From assembly GCF_003182595.1 (NCBI RefSeq), contig NZ_PDNZ01000004.1, positions 1 through 64,000 of the forward strand: a stretch of DNA of 64,000 bases. Reading direction: 5' to 3'. Under the pieces are notes generated by a model. That model made no database searches and was not told the origin of the DNA. It worked only from the letters and a program-made list of their open reading frames with translations. Position numbers and translations under genes: made by a program. The stretch's first letter is position 1. Each line of letters opens with the position of its first letter. Shown here one piece after another: positions 43,435-53,213 of this stretch. The stretch is from Prosthecochloris marina (GTDB lineage Bacteria > Bacteroidota > Chlorobiia > Chlorobiales > Chlorobiaceae).

Positions 43435-43442
43435 ATTTCCCT

Positions 43443-46400
43443 TTACTCTTCATCATGCATTCCTTCCAGACGGTCTTCAAGGTCGGCATAAATCTCCTGG
43501 AGCTCTTCAATGGTCTCCTGATCTGCCGTCCACATCCCCCTTCCATGGGCTTCGAGCATACGCCCGACAATGTTCTTGATTGCCTGAGGATTAACCTTGG
43601 CAAGCCGTTCACGCATTTCAGGGTCGAGGGCATAGGTTTCGGCGGTCTTTTTATAGACCCAGTCATCGACACTTTTCGTCACCGCATCCCAGCCCAGCAT
43701 ATAGGTCACGCGGTTGCTTATCTCCGTAGCCCCGCTGTGCCCGTGCTTCAACATTCCCTCGAACCACTTCGGGTTCAGAAGCTTTGAACGGTACTCAATC
43801 CTGAGCGACTTGTTTGCATCGTCTACCTTGATATCGGAAGTAAAGGATTCGACATAGTTCAGTTTCACGTCGCTCACGCGGCTGTTGCGCTTACGAGCGG
43901 CAAGCTGGAGCGATCCGGACGATGAGAAGTAATGGTCGATATCCGAAATACCGAACTCGGTTGAATCGACCTGGTGTACCACACGGTCGACAGTTTTAAA
44001 CAGTCCCTTGAGTATATCGGTCTGCTTCTCCCCTTTTCTGCTTCCTCCATAGGCGCTACTGTTGCGGCGCAGAAACAGTTCATCGAGATCGTCATCGTTC
44101 TCCCAGGCTGAATCCTCGACCATGTCGTCGACATAGGTCCCATAGGAACCCGGGGCCTGGGTGAACTGCCTGGATGTAGCGCTTTCGAAATCCGCACCTT
44201 CCGCCAGGGCTTCGTCGACATGCTTCTTGATATAATTCATGTCATGCGGCTCGTCGGCTTTTGCGGCTTCCTGGATGAGCTTGTCGAGCTGATCCATGAG
44301 GTTGCCGAAAGCGTCGCGGAAAATCGGGCTCAACTGCATAAGCACATCGATCCTCGGACGCCCGAGTTTTTCAAGTGGTACGAGCTGGTAATGACTGATC
44401 TTGCCCTGAGCGTCATAGGCAGGCTCCGCACCTGCAAGCCGGATAACAACCGCAACCGCCTCACCTTTTGTCTTGATGGTATCGAGGCCCCACAATACCT
44501 GCGCGATTGTTTCAGGGTACTGTCCGTCATTTTCTTCGAGGTGTTTGCCAACCAGCATATCGGCGATCTTCGTCCCCCGCTTGAATGCCAGCTCTGAAGG
44601 AATTCGCCAAGGGTCTATCGAATGGATGTTCCGCCCTGAAGGAAGAACGTTGACACCGTCCCTGACAAGGTCACCGCCAGGCCCGGAAGGAATGTATCGC
44701 CCGTCAAGCACCCTGACAAGCGCATCCATCTCTCCATGATTATCATCAAGAGCATACAGTAGCTGAGCGCCTTCCTGCGCAAGGCTGTCCACCATTTCCA
44801 TGTATTCTGCAGGAAGATTTTCCCCACCGCAGACCTCCTTGAAAACATCAGCAGGACTTTGCCGGTCAAACAACACCTTCTGTACAAAGTCCTTGCATGA
44901 CTGGTCGACTTTCTCACGCAGGTCGATAGCCTCGCTTTCACCGCTTCTCGACCGTTTTGCAAGTTCCTCGTAGCTTTGGTAATGGCCGTTTCCGGCAGAA
45001 TATTTCATAAACATGCCGGGGAGCGTCTTACCGTTCATCCCCCTGTTTTTCAATGTTTCGGTAACGGTGACCAGCTGCGACTCTGCCGGCGCAGATTCGC
45101 CGAACACGTGAAGCGAACTTGAAATCAGGCGGTTTTCAAGTTCAAGAACATAACTGTAAAGACGGCTGACAAAATCACTGAACGGCTCCCCTTCCCGTCG
45201 CGGACAGTCATCGGTAAGATTGAGCAGCTCGGCTTTCTGCATGATGGCGGTTTCCATTTCTTCAGCATCGCTCGACTGGTCAAGTCTTCGCTCACGGTAA
45301 TCGGCAAGAAATTCCTTGAGCGCGGGAAGCTCTTTGTAGAGCCCGGCACGCGAAAGCGGCGGAACAACATGTGAAACCATCGTGGCAAGCCCTCTTCGCT
45401 TGGCTATAGAAGACTCACTCGGATTGTTGATGGGATAAATATAGAAATGAGGAATATCTCCCAGAAGCGCATCCGGCCAGCAGTCACCGGTCAAACCTGT
45501 CTGCAGGCCCGGCATCCATTCGACCGAACCGTGCATACCGACATGCACGAGAGCATGAGCACTGAAATCCCTGCTGATCCAGCGGTAAAAAGAAATATAC
45601 TGATGATGCGGTGTGTTTGATTTATCGAACAGCAGTCGCATCGGGTCTCCCTGCACACCGAGACGGGGCTGTACCCCGATAAAAATGTTGCCGAACCGAA
45701 CTCCACCGATAAAAACATCTTCCGAACCTATCGGCACTATCTCCCCAGGGAAATTCTGCCACCGCTCCTCGATACGTTCGCGCTCTTTCGAAGAGGTGAG
45801 TTCCCTGTACTTCTCCCCGTTAATCTTCAATGCGTCCGGCTTGCCGTTCTGGTACTGGTGATCGGTTGCCTTGTCAAGCGCCTTGAACAGTTCTTCAGCA
45901 CTTGCCGGAAGCTCTCCGGTGTCGTATCCCTCTTTTTTGAGCCGCTGAAGAATAGCGAAAAGTGATTTCGGAACGTCGAGTAATGCCGCGCTTGCTTTCT
46001 TACCATATCCCGGCGGATAATCATACACAACAAACGCAAGCTTCTTGTCCCGGTTTGTCGCCCCCCTTAGCCTGAGCCAAGTCCGGGAAAGTCCGGTCAG
46101 ACGATCTATCCTTTCGGCCACGGTCTCGATCTTGCCGTCTTTCAGCGCACCGAGAATGATCGGACAGACAGCTCCGTCCATTTCCGGTATGGAGTAGGTA
46201 AAGGTTATCTGCATGGGCGAAACGCCAAGCTCCTGCCACGATTCGAAATCCTGTATCAAAAGCGGCTGGGAAACGATATAGGGGGTATCCAGTTTGCGCA
46301 TGATTTCATCACGGGCCTCAGCGGCTGTACCGGGTTTTGTCGAACCGGCGGGGCCACCGACAAGCCCGAATCCCATCATGTTCACAAGCAGGTCGAGTTT

Positions 46401-47264
46401 TTCCTTCACAAACCAGTCCCTGACAAGAACATGGCCCTCGACCCCCATCACAAAAGCCGGAAGGACGTTGATTCCTTTCTGCTCGAAACCGCGGATCGTG
46501 TCGTCGATATAGGTTTTTTCCTGAAGCAGGTGTTTGCGGAAAAACAGCAGTCCAACCTTCTGGCTTTTATTGAAGTTCCTCCCCTGCTTTTTGGACCAAC
46601 TCTTGAATGATTTGACATCCTTGAAATACGCAGGCGCATCCGGGTGGTAAAGCCCCATGTTCGGGACATCGACTATCGGGCCGACCTCGAGAGGTTCGTC
46701 ACAGTACTCCCGGAGAATCAACCGGAACATGTTGGCGATGTTCTCGGGCGTCGGCTGCATCCAGTAGGAGTAAACCAGCAGCCAGTTCTTGAAATCCTTT
46801 GCTTTTTTCGGCACAAGAGGAAGGATCGTACGCATGATCTTCATCAGCTTCATGTAACCGTAAAGCGCATCTTCATCACGGCCTTTCACCAGCATCTTGG
46901 CAATCTTCTTGACCGATTCAGGCATTCCTCCCTTGCCTTCGCTGACCGCATAGTCACCGACTTTCGTCAACGCCATGGCATCGGGCATCGACTCGAATAT
47001 AAACACCGTCTTGTCCTTGTTCGAGGCCCCTTCGAGCTGCTCCTTGAACCAGTCCACCTGTTCTTTGAACTGGATCATGCTCATGAAAATGCAATCGGCC
47101 TCCGAAATGGCTTTTGCCGTATCGGGGTTCTGTTTTTCCAGATCAACATCGGTCCATTGGGTAAGCTCGGCTTCACCGTTGAGAAGACCGATAATTTTCT
47201 TCCAGAGATTGGTGTTGTATTGCTCTAGTCCTACAATAGCGGCGATTTTACGAAGCTGTGCCAT
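43443..47264 (-). CDS. bchH: Magnesium chelatase subunit H
   Basis: A 1273-residue large subunit of the magnesium chelatase, which binds protoporphyrin IX and inserts Mg2+ with ATP hydrolysed by the I/D motor: the first step unique to bacteriochlorophyll synthesis. The CobN/Mg-chelatase family is recognised from blocks such as VGMHGSVEWMPGLQTGLTGD, NPSESSIAKRRGLATMVSH, RNIHSIDPWRIPS and GHSGATEISNRVTYMLGWD. The length fits. Green sulfur bacteria carry several H paralogues (BchH, BchS, BchT); the one next to bchID is the one sometimes called BchT, so the symbol is a family name here. It follows bchD by 172 bp, with a terminator hairpin between them. Confidence 0.95.
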   Translation of the reverse strand: MAQLRKIAAIVGLEQYNTNLWKKIIGLLNGEAELTQWTDVDLEKQNPDTAKAISEADCIFMSMIQFKEQVDWFKEQLEGASNKDKTVFIFESMPDAMALTKVGDYAVSEGKGGMPESVKKIAKMLVKGRDEDALYGYMKLMKIMRTILPLVPKKAKDFKNWLLVYSYWMQPTPENIANMFRLILREYCDEPLEVGPIVDVPNMGLYHPDAPAYFKDVKSFKSWSKKQGRNFNKSQKVGLLFFRKHLLQEKTYIDDTIRGFEQKGINVLPAFVMGVEGHVLVRDWFVKEKLDLLVNMMGFGLVGGPAGSTKPGTAAEARDEIMRKLDTPYIVSQPLLIQDFESWQELGVSPMQITFTYSIPEMDGAVCPIILGALKDGKIETVAERIDRLTGLSRTWLRLRGATNRDKKLAFVVYDYPPGYGKKASAALLDVPKSLFAILQRLKKEGYDTGELPASAEELFKALDKATDHQYQNGKPDALKINGEKYRELTSSKERERIEERWQNFPGEIVPIGSEDVFIGGVRFGNIFIGVQPRLGVQGDPMRLLFDKSNTPHHQYISFYRWISRDFSAHALVHVGMHGSVEWMPGLQTGLTGDCWPDALLGDIPHFYIYPINNPSESSIAKRRGLATMVSHVVPPLSRAGLYKELPALKEFLADYRERRLDQSSDAEEMETAIMQKAELLNLTDDCPRREGEPFSDFVSRLYSYVLELENRLISSSLHVFGESAPAESQLVTVTETLKNRGMNGKTLPGMFMKYSAGNGHYQSYEELAKRSRSGESEAIDLREKVDQSCKDFVQKVLFDRQSPADVFKEVCGGENLPAEYMEMVDSLAQEGAQLLYALDDNHGEMDALVRVLDGRYIPSGPGGDLVRDGVNVLPSGRNIHSIDPWRIPSELAFKRGTKIADMLVGKHLEENDGQYPETIAQVLWGLDTIKTKGEAVAVVIRLAGAEPAYDAQGKISHYQLVPLEKLGRPRIDVLMQLSPIFRDAFGNLMDQLDKLIQEAAKADEPHDMNYIKKHVDEALAEGADFESATSRQFTQAPGSYGTYVDDMVEDSAWENDDDLDELFLRRNSSAYGGSRKGEKQTDILKGLFKTVDRVVHQVDSTEFGISDIDHYFSSSGSLQLAARKRNSRVSDVKLNYVESFTSDIKVDDANKSLRIEYRSKLLNPKWFEGMLKHGHSGATEISNRVTYMLGWDAVTKSVDDWVYKKTAETYALDPEMRERLAKVNPQAIKNIVGRMLEAHGRGMWTADQETIEELQEIYADLEDRLEGMHDEE

Positions 47265-47375
47265 AACTACTTATTGAGATAAGAAATTAGAGATACTGAC
47301 AATCCGCCTTATCGAGAAAAAATGGTTCAAACTTTAAAAGTATACGATAATACGTAAAAATATGATAGTAAATGA

Positions 47376-47413
47376 AAAACCTCCCCTGTCGTCACACGAG
47401 CGGGGGAGGTTTT
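47376..47413 (-). terminator. Strong hairpin between bchD and bchH
   Basis: An 11-bp perfect stem AAAACCTCCCC/GGGGAGGTTTT (47376-47386 with 47403-47413), followed on the minus strand by TTTTTC. It has the form of an intrinsic terminator. Because bchH lies downstream on the same strand, it may reduce bchH transcription relative to bchID or separate two units. Confidence 0.8.
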
Positions 47414-47436
47414 CCTAAATAGCCGTTTGCCATCGT

Positions 47437-49299
47437 TCAACTGAGTGCCGCCATCGCAATTTCTTCGGCTTTGGCGTTAGGCAGATAAAAATAACGCCCG
47501 CCAAGTTTTTCCGCGAGTTTCGGTGCTTCTCCCCTTGAAAGATAGTTCATCTGGGTATCGATCACGACCGAAGCGATTCCTTCAGCGAAAATCGTTGCCG
47601 CAAGACCCTCGATCTCATTCTCCACCTCTTCCTTGGTGGCTTTCGGTGCATCCTGATCGTACAAAGACTGAAGGCTGATGTTGCCTCTTCCGTCCGTAAT
47701 CAACACGAACATGATTTGAGACACACCTTTGGTGCGAGCCTGTTTTGCAGTCTCCAAACCGAGAAAAAGCGCCGATGCCAATGGTGTTCCTCCACCTGTC
47801 GGCAGTACATCGAGTTCACGCTTCGCCCGATCGACACTCTGTGACGGTGGCAGCAGAAGCTGCGCCTCTTTTCCTCTGAAAGAAATCAATGAAACCTGAT
47901 CACGATGCACATAGGCATTCTGGAGCAGATGTGATACCGCGCCTTTTGCCTGCCGCATACGGTTCAAGGCCATCGAGCCCGAAGCGTCTACCATAAATAC
48001 GTAGAGAGTACCGGATTTGTCGCGGAACTTCTTTATCCTGACATCCTCTTTGTTGATCACCAAAGCTGTATTGACCTTGCCGTACTTCTTCTTTCGCTCC
48101 AACTTGCGGCTCTCCTGCCAGGGCGCAGCTGAAATCAGGGTAGGGATAATCGCAACCTTGCCGCTGCGCATTTCACCTTCCTGCGAGCGCACGAAGCGGC
48201 CTCGTCGATTGTTCAATGCTTCACCACGGCTGCCGGATTTGCTCTTCCTTTTCGCGGCGAGGGAAATATTCATAATGTTGTCGGGAAGCTCGGTCTCAAC
48301 CGCCTCCATCATGAGTTCCTCGATCATATCCGGAGTTTCTTCCTGCTCCTCTTCTTCATTGGCATCAGGCTCTGAACTGTCTTCAGGAGCTTCCTGGTCT
48401 TCAGATTCAGGCGTTTCGGGAGGCATCTCCTCATCAGGAGGCATCTCGTCCATAACTTCCTCTTCCGATTCCGGCATACGCGTTGCGCGGGGCACCAGTA
48501 CCAGTTTCAGGGCAAGTTTCAGGTCATCCTCGTCAACATCGGTGCGTTGGGCGAGCGCAGCACTCGCTTTTGCAGCCCTTATGGCAAAAATATCCGCACG
48601 ATTACCCTCGACCCCAAGGCTAACCGCAGACTGAATAAGCCCCTGCATCTGCTCACGCGTCATAGAAACGAGCGGTAGCTGCTCTTTTGCCGCCTGGATA
48701 AGGCCCTTGAGCATTTTCAGCTCATCCTCCGTATCCTCGCTGCCGTTTTCACCGAGCACACATTTAACGATCAGCTTTCGCGCTCTGTAATCGTTTTGCG
48801 TGTTGAATGGCACAATCATGCCGATCCGGTCGAGCAGCCCCATACGGACATCCCCGTCTGAAGGGTCGTACGTGCCGATCAACATGAATTTCGACGGGTG
48901 CACCTCGCTGAGCCCTTCGCGCTCGACAAGCACCGCACCTCTCGACATGGCATCCATGATATGTGATACGGCGGAACTGTCGAGAAGACTGAGAGAATCG
49001 ACATAGAGCACCCCGTCGTGAGCTTTCGACAACACACCGTGTTGCACGACTCGTTCGCCCTGGGCCAATGTCGCTTCGAGATCGACACCGCCGATCAAAC
49101 GATCTTCCGTTACGTTAAGAGGGAGTTCGACAAAGGGAGTTTCTTCGGGAAGAATATCTGCAAAAGACCTTGCAAGCGTCGACTTGCCCGACCCTACAGC
49201 TGCGGGGACCACTACCCCGCCGAGAGATGGATCGACCGCAAGGAGCATAAGCGCCTGTTTGGCCATATCCATGCCTACAATATCGGTAAAAGCTATCAT
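47437..49299 (-). CDS. bchD: Magnesium chelatase subunit D
   Basis: A 620-residue AAA+ subunit that pairs with BchI in the double-ring motor of Mg-chelatase. The N-terminal AAA+ domain (about 1-270) keeps a good Walker A (AVGSGKSTLA) and a DSLSLLD Walker B-like segment. A long acidic, Pro-rich linker (about 280-330, many Glu/Asp) follows. The C-terminal von Willebrand A domain has the MIDAS motif DASGSMAL. Its ATG overlaps the bchI stop (TAATG), so translation is coupled. Length and order I-D-H match other green sulfur bacteria. Confidence 0.96.
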   Translation of the reverse strand: MIAFTDIVGMDMAKQALMLLAVDPSLGGVVVPAAVGSGKSTLARSFADILPEETPFVELPLNVTEDRLIGGVDLEATLAQGERVVQHGVLSKAHDGVLYVDSLSLLDSSAVSHIMDAMSRGAVLVEREGLSEVHPSKFMLIGTYDPSDGDVRMGLLDRIGMIVPFNTQNDYRARKLIVKCVLGENGSEDTEDELKMLKGLIQAAKEQLPLVSMTREQMQGLIQSAVSLGVEGNRADIFAIRAAKASAALAQRTDVDEDDLKLALKLVLVPRATRMPESEEEVMDEMPPDEEMPPETPESEDQEAPEDSSEPDANEEEEQEETPDMIEELMMEAVETELPDNIMNISLAAKRKSKSGSRGEALNNRRGRFVRSQEGEMRSGKVAIIPTLISAAPWQESRKLERKKKYGKVNTALVINKEDVRIKKFRDKSGTLYVFMVDASGSMALNRMRQAKGAVSHLLQNAYVHRDQVSLISFRGKEAQLLLPPSQSVDRAKRELDVLPTGGGTPLASALFLGLETAKQARTKGVSQIMFVLITDGRGNISLQSLYDQDAPKATKEEVENEIEGLAATIFAEGIASVVIDTQMNYLSRGEAPKLAEKLGGRYFYLPNAKAEEIAMAALS

Positions 49300-50450
49300 T
49301 ATACTTCTTCTACTTCTCCAAGCACTTTTGCAAGTTCACGTTCGATTTTTTCACCCGGGTCCATGGTTTCAAGCGGATCTTTACGCAGACGGTGACGCAG
49401 GGCAAGTCCTGCTATTGCGCGAACATGATCCATAGTGACTTCCTTGTCTCCGCTGAACGCAGCAAAGGCATGAGCTGTTCTTGTAATTGTAAGCTCACCG
49501 CGATGACCGTCGATACCAAGCTGCATACACAATTTTGCGACATCAGTCAACACCTCGTCGGACATGGTGACTTCAGGCAGCAGATCTTTTGCACCGAGAA
49601 TTTTCTTCTGCAGTTTTTTCTGTTCACGTGACCATTTTTTCAGGAATGCCTGAGGGTCTTCATCATATGCATGACGCCTTTTGACAATATCCACCCTTTT
49701 TGCGACATCGGTAATGGTGATAATCCTTGCATGGAGCCCGAAGCGGTCAAGGAGCTGAGGCCTCAACTCACCTTCTTCAGGGTTGCCGGAACCTACGAGC
49801 ACGAAACGTGCAGGGTGCCGGATACTGATACCTTCACGTTCGACCACGTTTCTTCCGCTGGCTGCCACGTCGAGCAGAACATCGACAAGATGGTCATCGA
49901 GCAGGTTTACCTCGTCAATGTAGAGAAAGCCGCGGTTGGACTGGGCAAGGAGACCCGGCTCGAAAGCTTTGACACCGCTGGTCAGAGCCTGTTCAATATC
50001 GATGGTACCGCAAACACGGTCTTCAGTGGCACCAAGCGGAAGATCAACGACCGGAACCGGAATATCCTCGATAGTCAGATCTTCCGGAGCAAGGGTTTTT
50101 CTTCCTCTCTGAGGCTTTTCAGCTTCGATATACTCGTTAACATTACGGTTGTAAACATCATCCTTGACCCGCTCAATCATCGGCAACACCTCTGCAAGCG
50201 CCCGAACAGTCGTACTTTTACCAGTCCCCCTGTGGCCCATCACAAGCACTCCGCCAATCCTCGGATCGATGATGTTCAGAATCAAGCTGAGTTTCATTTC
50301 TTCCTGACCGACGATCGCCGTAAAAGGATAAGCCTGTCCTTGCTTCTTTTTGGTTCTCGCTTTCTTTGGGCCGGAAGCTTTTTTGACAACCGAACCTTCC
50401 TTTGCTTTCGTACTTGCTGTGTTGTTTGCAGCTGAAGCAGTCTGAGTCAT
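49299..50450 (-). CDS. bchI: Magnesium chelatase ATPase subunit I
   Basis: A 383-residue AAA+ ATPase from the ATG at 50448-50450; a TTG at 50477 would add 9 residues and is less likely. A Lys/Ala-rich N-terminal extension precedes the core. Walker A is MGHRGTGKST (about 71-80) and Walker B is FLYIDEVNLLD. Sensor 1 is in VLVGSGNPEEGEL and the arginine-finger region is RPQLLDRFGLHARI. It drives Mg insertion with BchD and the H subunit. First gene of the minus-strand bchI-bchD-bchH operon. Confidence 0.97.
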   Translation of the reverse strand: MTQTASAANNTASTKAKEGSVVKKASGPKKARTKKKQGQAYPFTAIVGQEEMKLSLILNIIDPRIGGVLVMGHRGTGKSTTVRALAEVLPMIERVKDDVYNRNVNEYIEAEKPQRGRKTLAPEDLTIEDIPVPVVDLPLGATEDRVCGTIDIEQALTSGVKAFEPGLLAQSNRGFLYIDEVNLLDDHLVDVLLDVAASGRNVVEREGISIRHPARFVLVGSGNPEEGELRPQLLDRFGLHARIITITDVAKRVDIVKRRHAYDEDPQAFLKKWSREQKKLQKKILGAKDLLPEVTMSDEVLTDVAKLCMQLGIDGHRGELTITRTAHAFAAFSGDKEVTMDHVRAIAGLALRHRLRKDPLETMDPGEKIERELAKVLGEVEEV

Positions 50451-50631
50451 AATTGATGATTTGGTTAAACACCCCAACCCTTTGCGTTTACCACTGCGGG
50501 AAAAGGCTTACTTAATTGAAGACGTTTACAATTAAACCATGAATTTATGGTTTTAACAAGAGAATAGAAAATGCTTTAAAAAAAAGGCAAAAGTAAAGTC
50601 AAAAGGCAACGGTCAAAAGGCAAAAAAAGAT

Positions 50632-50652
50632 CCCCGGAATTCAGGATTCCGG
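50632..50652 (-). terminator. Intrinsic terminator after lpdA
   Basis: Stem CCCGGAA/TTCCGGG (50632-50638 with 50646-50652) with a 7-nt loop; on the minus strand it is followed by GATCTTTTTTT. It begins 10 nt after the lpdA stop and is a clear terminator. Confidence 0.85.
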
Positions 50653-50661
50653 GTTCATGAT

Positions 50662-52068
50662 TTATTGTTCCAACGCATTTTCAGCAGCTTCTTTTATGGA
50701 TTCTGAAAGTGTCGGATGAGCATGAATCACATCAGCAAGCTGTTCTGCCGTCACACCCAGACCTCGTGCAAGGGACAACTCTCCGATCAGCTCCACCGCT
50801 CCATAGCCCAGCACATGACCCCCAAGCAGTTCTCCGCTGTCCGCATTGAAAACCAGTTTCACAAAACCCTCCCTTACTCCGTATGCGCTCGCTTTTCCCG
50901 AGGCGGCAAAAAAAGCATGCCCGACCTTTACTCTAAAACCAGCTTCAATGGCTTTTTTTTCCGTATATCCCACACATGCCACCGACGGTTCAACGTAGAC
51001 ACAACGGGGCACTTTGCTCTCGTCAACCGGCTCGCTCCTCTTCCCCGTTATAGCCTTCACTGCAACTCCGGCTTCAGCCGAAGCCTTGTGTGCAAGCAGC
51101 ATCCCTCCTCTGACATCACCTATGGCAAAGATGTTGCCGACATTGGTACGACATAACTCATCGGTTTCGATAAAACCCTTTTCTGTAGCAACTCCGACTT
51201 TTTCAAGGGCAAGGTCACGCGTGTTGGGAACCACGCCAACCGCGACAAGCATACTTTCCGCTTCCACCACCCGTTCACTGCCGTCCTGCAAACGTACCAC
51301 AGCAAGAATGCCTCCTTCCGTCACTTCACTTCTTTTCACGGCAGCTTCAGTAATAATTTCGATCCCTGCCTTGGCAAGTGAACGCCTTAGCCCCTCTCCC
51401 ACCTCTATATCTTCAAGAGGAAGAATCTCCGGCATAAGCTCCACCAGTGTAACCTCACTTCCCGCTGCACCGAAATACCATGCCATCTCCACCCCTATCG
51501 CGCCACCTCCTACGATAAGCATCTTTTTCGGCGCAGTCTGCATTGCAAGTGCTTCACGGCTCGAGATGATGGTTTTGCCGTCGAACTCCAATCCCGGAAG
51601 CTCTCTTGCAGAACCGCCGGCAGCAATGATGATGTTTTCCGCCGTCACCGTTTCGGCAACCTCACCGTTGCGGGTTATTGTAAGTGTATGAGCATCGGCA
51701 AACGAGCCTTCACCTCGTTTCACCGTGATATCGTTTCGCTTCAAAGCATATTCAACACCCTTGGACATCGTCAGCACGACCCTTCGACTTCTTTTCACAG
51801 CCTGAGCCACATCGACGATCGAATCTTTACACTCGAGGCCAAAAGGTCCGGCATCACCGGCCAAACGGAAAATTTCGGCACTTCTCAGCAGCGCCTTGGT
51901 CGGAATACACCCCCAGTTCAAACAAACGCCACCAATCGCACCTTTTTCGACAACACATACCTTCAAACCACAACCTGCCGCCTTAATCGCCGCTTCGAAA
52001 CCTCCCGGTCCTGACCCGATAACGGCCACATCAAAATCAAAAGACTTACCTTCTCGTTTACCTGACAT
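50662..52068 (-). CDS. lpdA: Dihydrolipoamide dehydrogenase
   Basis: A 468-residue FAD/NAD disulfide oxidoreductase from the ATG at 52066-52068; an in-frame ATG at 52128 would overlap the neighbouring promoter. FAD-binding AVIGSGPGGFEAA, redox-active Cys49 and Cys54 in GGVCLNWGCIPTKALL, NAD-binding IVGGGAIGVEMAWYF and the C-terminal catalytic pair in HAHPTLSE are all present. It reoxidises dihydrolipoyl groups of 2-oxoacid or glycine-cleavage complexes; partner genes are not next to it. It is divergent from the RluD-like gene, with about 60 bp between the starts. Confidence 0.96.
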   Translation of the reverse strand: MSGKREGKSFDFDVAVIGSGPGGFEAAIKAAGCGLKVCVVEKGAIGGVCLNWGCIPTKALLRSAEIFRLAGDAGPFGLECKDSIVDVAQAVKRSRRVVLTMSKGVEYALKRNDITVKRGEGSFADAHTLTITRNGEVAETVTAENIIIAAGGSARELPGLEFDGKTIISSREALAMQTAPKKMLIVGGGAIGVEMAWYFGAAGSEVTLVELMPEILPLEDIEVGEGLRRSLAKAGIEIITEAAVKRSEVTEGGILAVVRLQDGSERVVEAESMLVAVGVVPNTRDLALEKVGVATEKGFIETDELCRTNVGNIFAIGDVRGGMLLAHKASAEAGVAVKAITGKRSEPVDESKVPRCVYVEPSVACVGYTEKKAIEAGFRVKVGHAFFAASGKASAYGVREGFVKLVFNADSGELLGGHVLGYGAVELIGELSLARGLGVTAEQLADVIHAHPTLSESIKEAAENALEQ

Positions 52069-52092
52069 GAGAATTACGCTGTTATGTATTAT

Positions 52093-52098
52093 TATAAT
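52093..52098 (+). promoter_or_regulatory. Candidate -10 box for the RluD-like gene
   Basis: A perfect TATAAT stands 31 nt upstream of the ATG at 52130. It overlaps an alternative in-frame ATG at 52097, which argues for the later start. No good -35 hexamer is seen at the usual distance. Confidence 0.4.
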
Positions 52099-52129
52099 GC
52101 CATATAGAATTTCACAGTACTCACCCAAG

Positions 52130-53170
52130 ATGCAAAATCAACCGGTAAAAAGCGAACAGGAAGAACAGGACACGGAACGTCAGGAACCAAAAAAAATGAC
52201 GTTGCAGGTCGCCCAAACCCAGAAGCCGATGCGTATCGATGTCTATCTTGCGCAACAGGTTGAAAATGCCACACGCAACAAGGTTCAGGAGGCCATTTCG
52301 GAACACCGGGTGCTGGTAAACGGAAAAACCGTCAAAGCCAATTACAAAATAAAATCTCTCGACAGCATAGAGATCACTTTTCTCCGTCCCCCGGCACCGG
52401 AACTTGCTCCGGAGAACATTCCGGTCGACATCGTCTATGAGGATGAAGATCTGATGGTCATCAACAAGGCCCCCGGCATGGTGGTTCACCCCGCTTTCGG
52501 CAACTGGACAGGAACACTTGCAAACGCAATCCTTTACCATCTTGGTACCGACGCCGAAAAGCTCGATGCATCCGAACTCCGGCCGGGCATTGTCCACCGG
52601 CTGGACAAAAACACCTCAGGGTTGATTATCGTCGCGAAAAACAGTATCGCCCTGCACAGGCTGGCACGTCAGTTCGCTAATCGTCAGGTCGAAAAAAAAT
52701 ACCAAGCCATTGTCCGGGGTGTGCCCGACCCTCACGAAGGAATCGTCAAAACAAACATAGGCCGATCTACGCGCGACCGAAAAGTGATGACTTGTTATGA
52801 TTTTGAAGGAAAAGAGGGAAAAACGGCCATTACAGAGTACAGGGTCCAGAAAAACCTGCACTACTTCTCGCTTGTCGAACTGACGCTCCATACCGGAAGA
52901 ACGCATCAGATTCGGGTCCATCTCCAACATATCGGTACGCCCATTCTCGGAGACGAAACTTACGGCGGCACAGCCATATTCAAACTGCCGTTCAGCAAAA
53001 GTGAAAGCTTCGTGAAAAATTTGCTGGAGCTCATCCCCCGCCAAGCGCTGCACGCTGAAAGTTTAACTTTTTTTCAGCCGACCACTCATGAGCGAATCTC
53101 CCTGACGGCACCCTTGCCGTCCGATATGCTGGCAGCCCTGGAAAAGATCGAAAAAGTTTTATCCTTATGA
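52130..53170 (+). CDS. rluD: RluD-family 23S rRNA pseudouridine synthase
   Basis: A 346-residue pseudouridine synthase from ATG 52130; alternative start 52097. An N-terminal S4 RNA-binding domain (about 33-95, RIDVYLAQQ... RVLVNGKTVKANYKIK) precedes the RluA-type catalytic domain. That domain has the motif GIVHRLDKNTSGLIIVAK (Asp159 as nucleophile), RTHQIRVHLQHIG and GDETYGG. It is expected to modify 23S rRNA helix 69 or related sites; RluC or RluA specificity cannot be excluded. A charged N-terminal tail of about 25 residues is unusual. It is followed 43 bp later by the flavoprotein gene. Confidence 0.93.
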   Translation: MQNQPVKSEQEEQDTERQEPKKMTLQVAQTQKPMRIDVYLAQQVENATRNKVQEAISEHRVLVNGKTVKANYKIKSLDSIEITFLRPPAPELAPENIPVDIVYEDEDLMVINKAPGMVVHPAFGNWTGTLANAILYHLGTDAEKLDASELRPGIVHRLDKNTSGLIIVAKNSIALHRLARQFANRQVEKKYQAIVRGVPDPHEGIVKTNIGRSTRDRKVMTCYDFEGKEGKTAITEYRVQKNLHYFSLVELTLHTGRTHQIRVHLQHIGTPILGDETYGGTAIFKLPFSKSESFVKNLLELIPRQALHAESLTFFQPTTHERISLTAPLPSDMLAALEKIEKVLSL

Positions 53171-53213
53171 GCCTGTTCACCTATCACTGCACACCTTTAA
53201 CCTGTCACCAACC

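Noticed and set aside
50581..50628. Short direct repeats GTCAAAAGGCAA after the lpdA terminator, considered as iterons or a CRISPR-like unit
   Set aside because: Only two imperfect copies in low-complexity A-rich sequence; no regular spacing.
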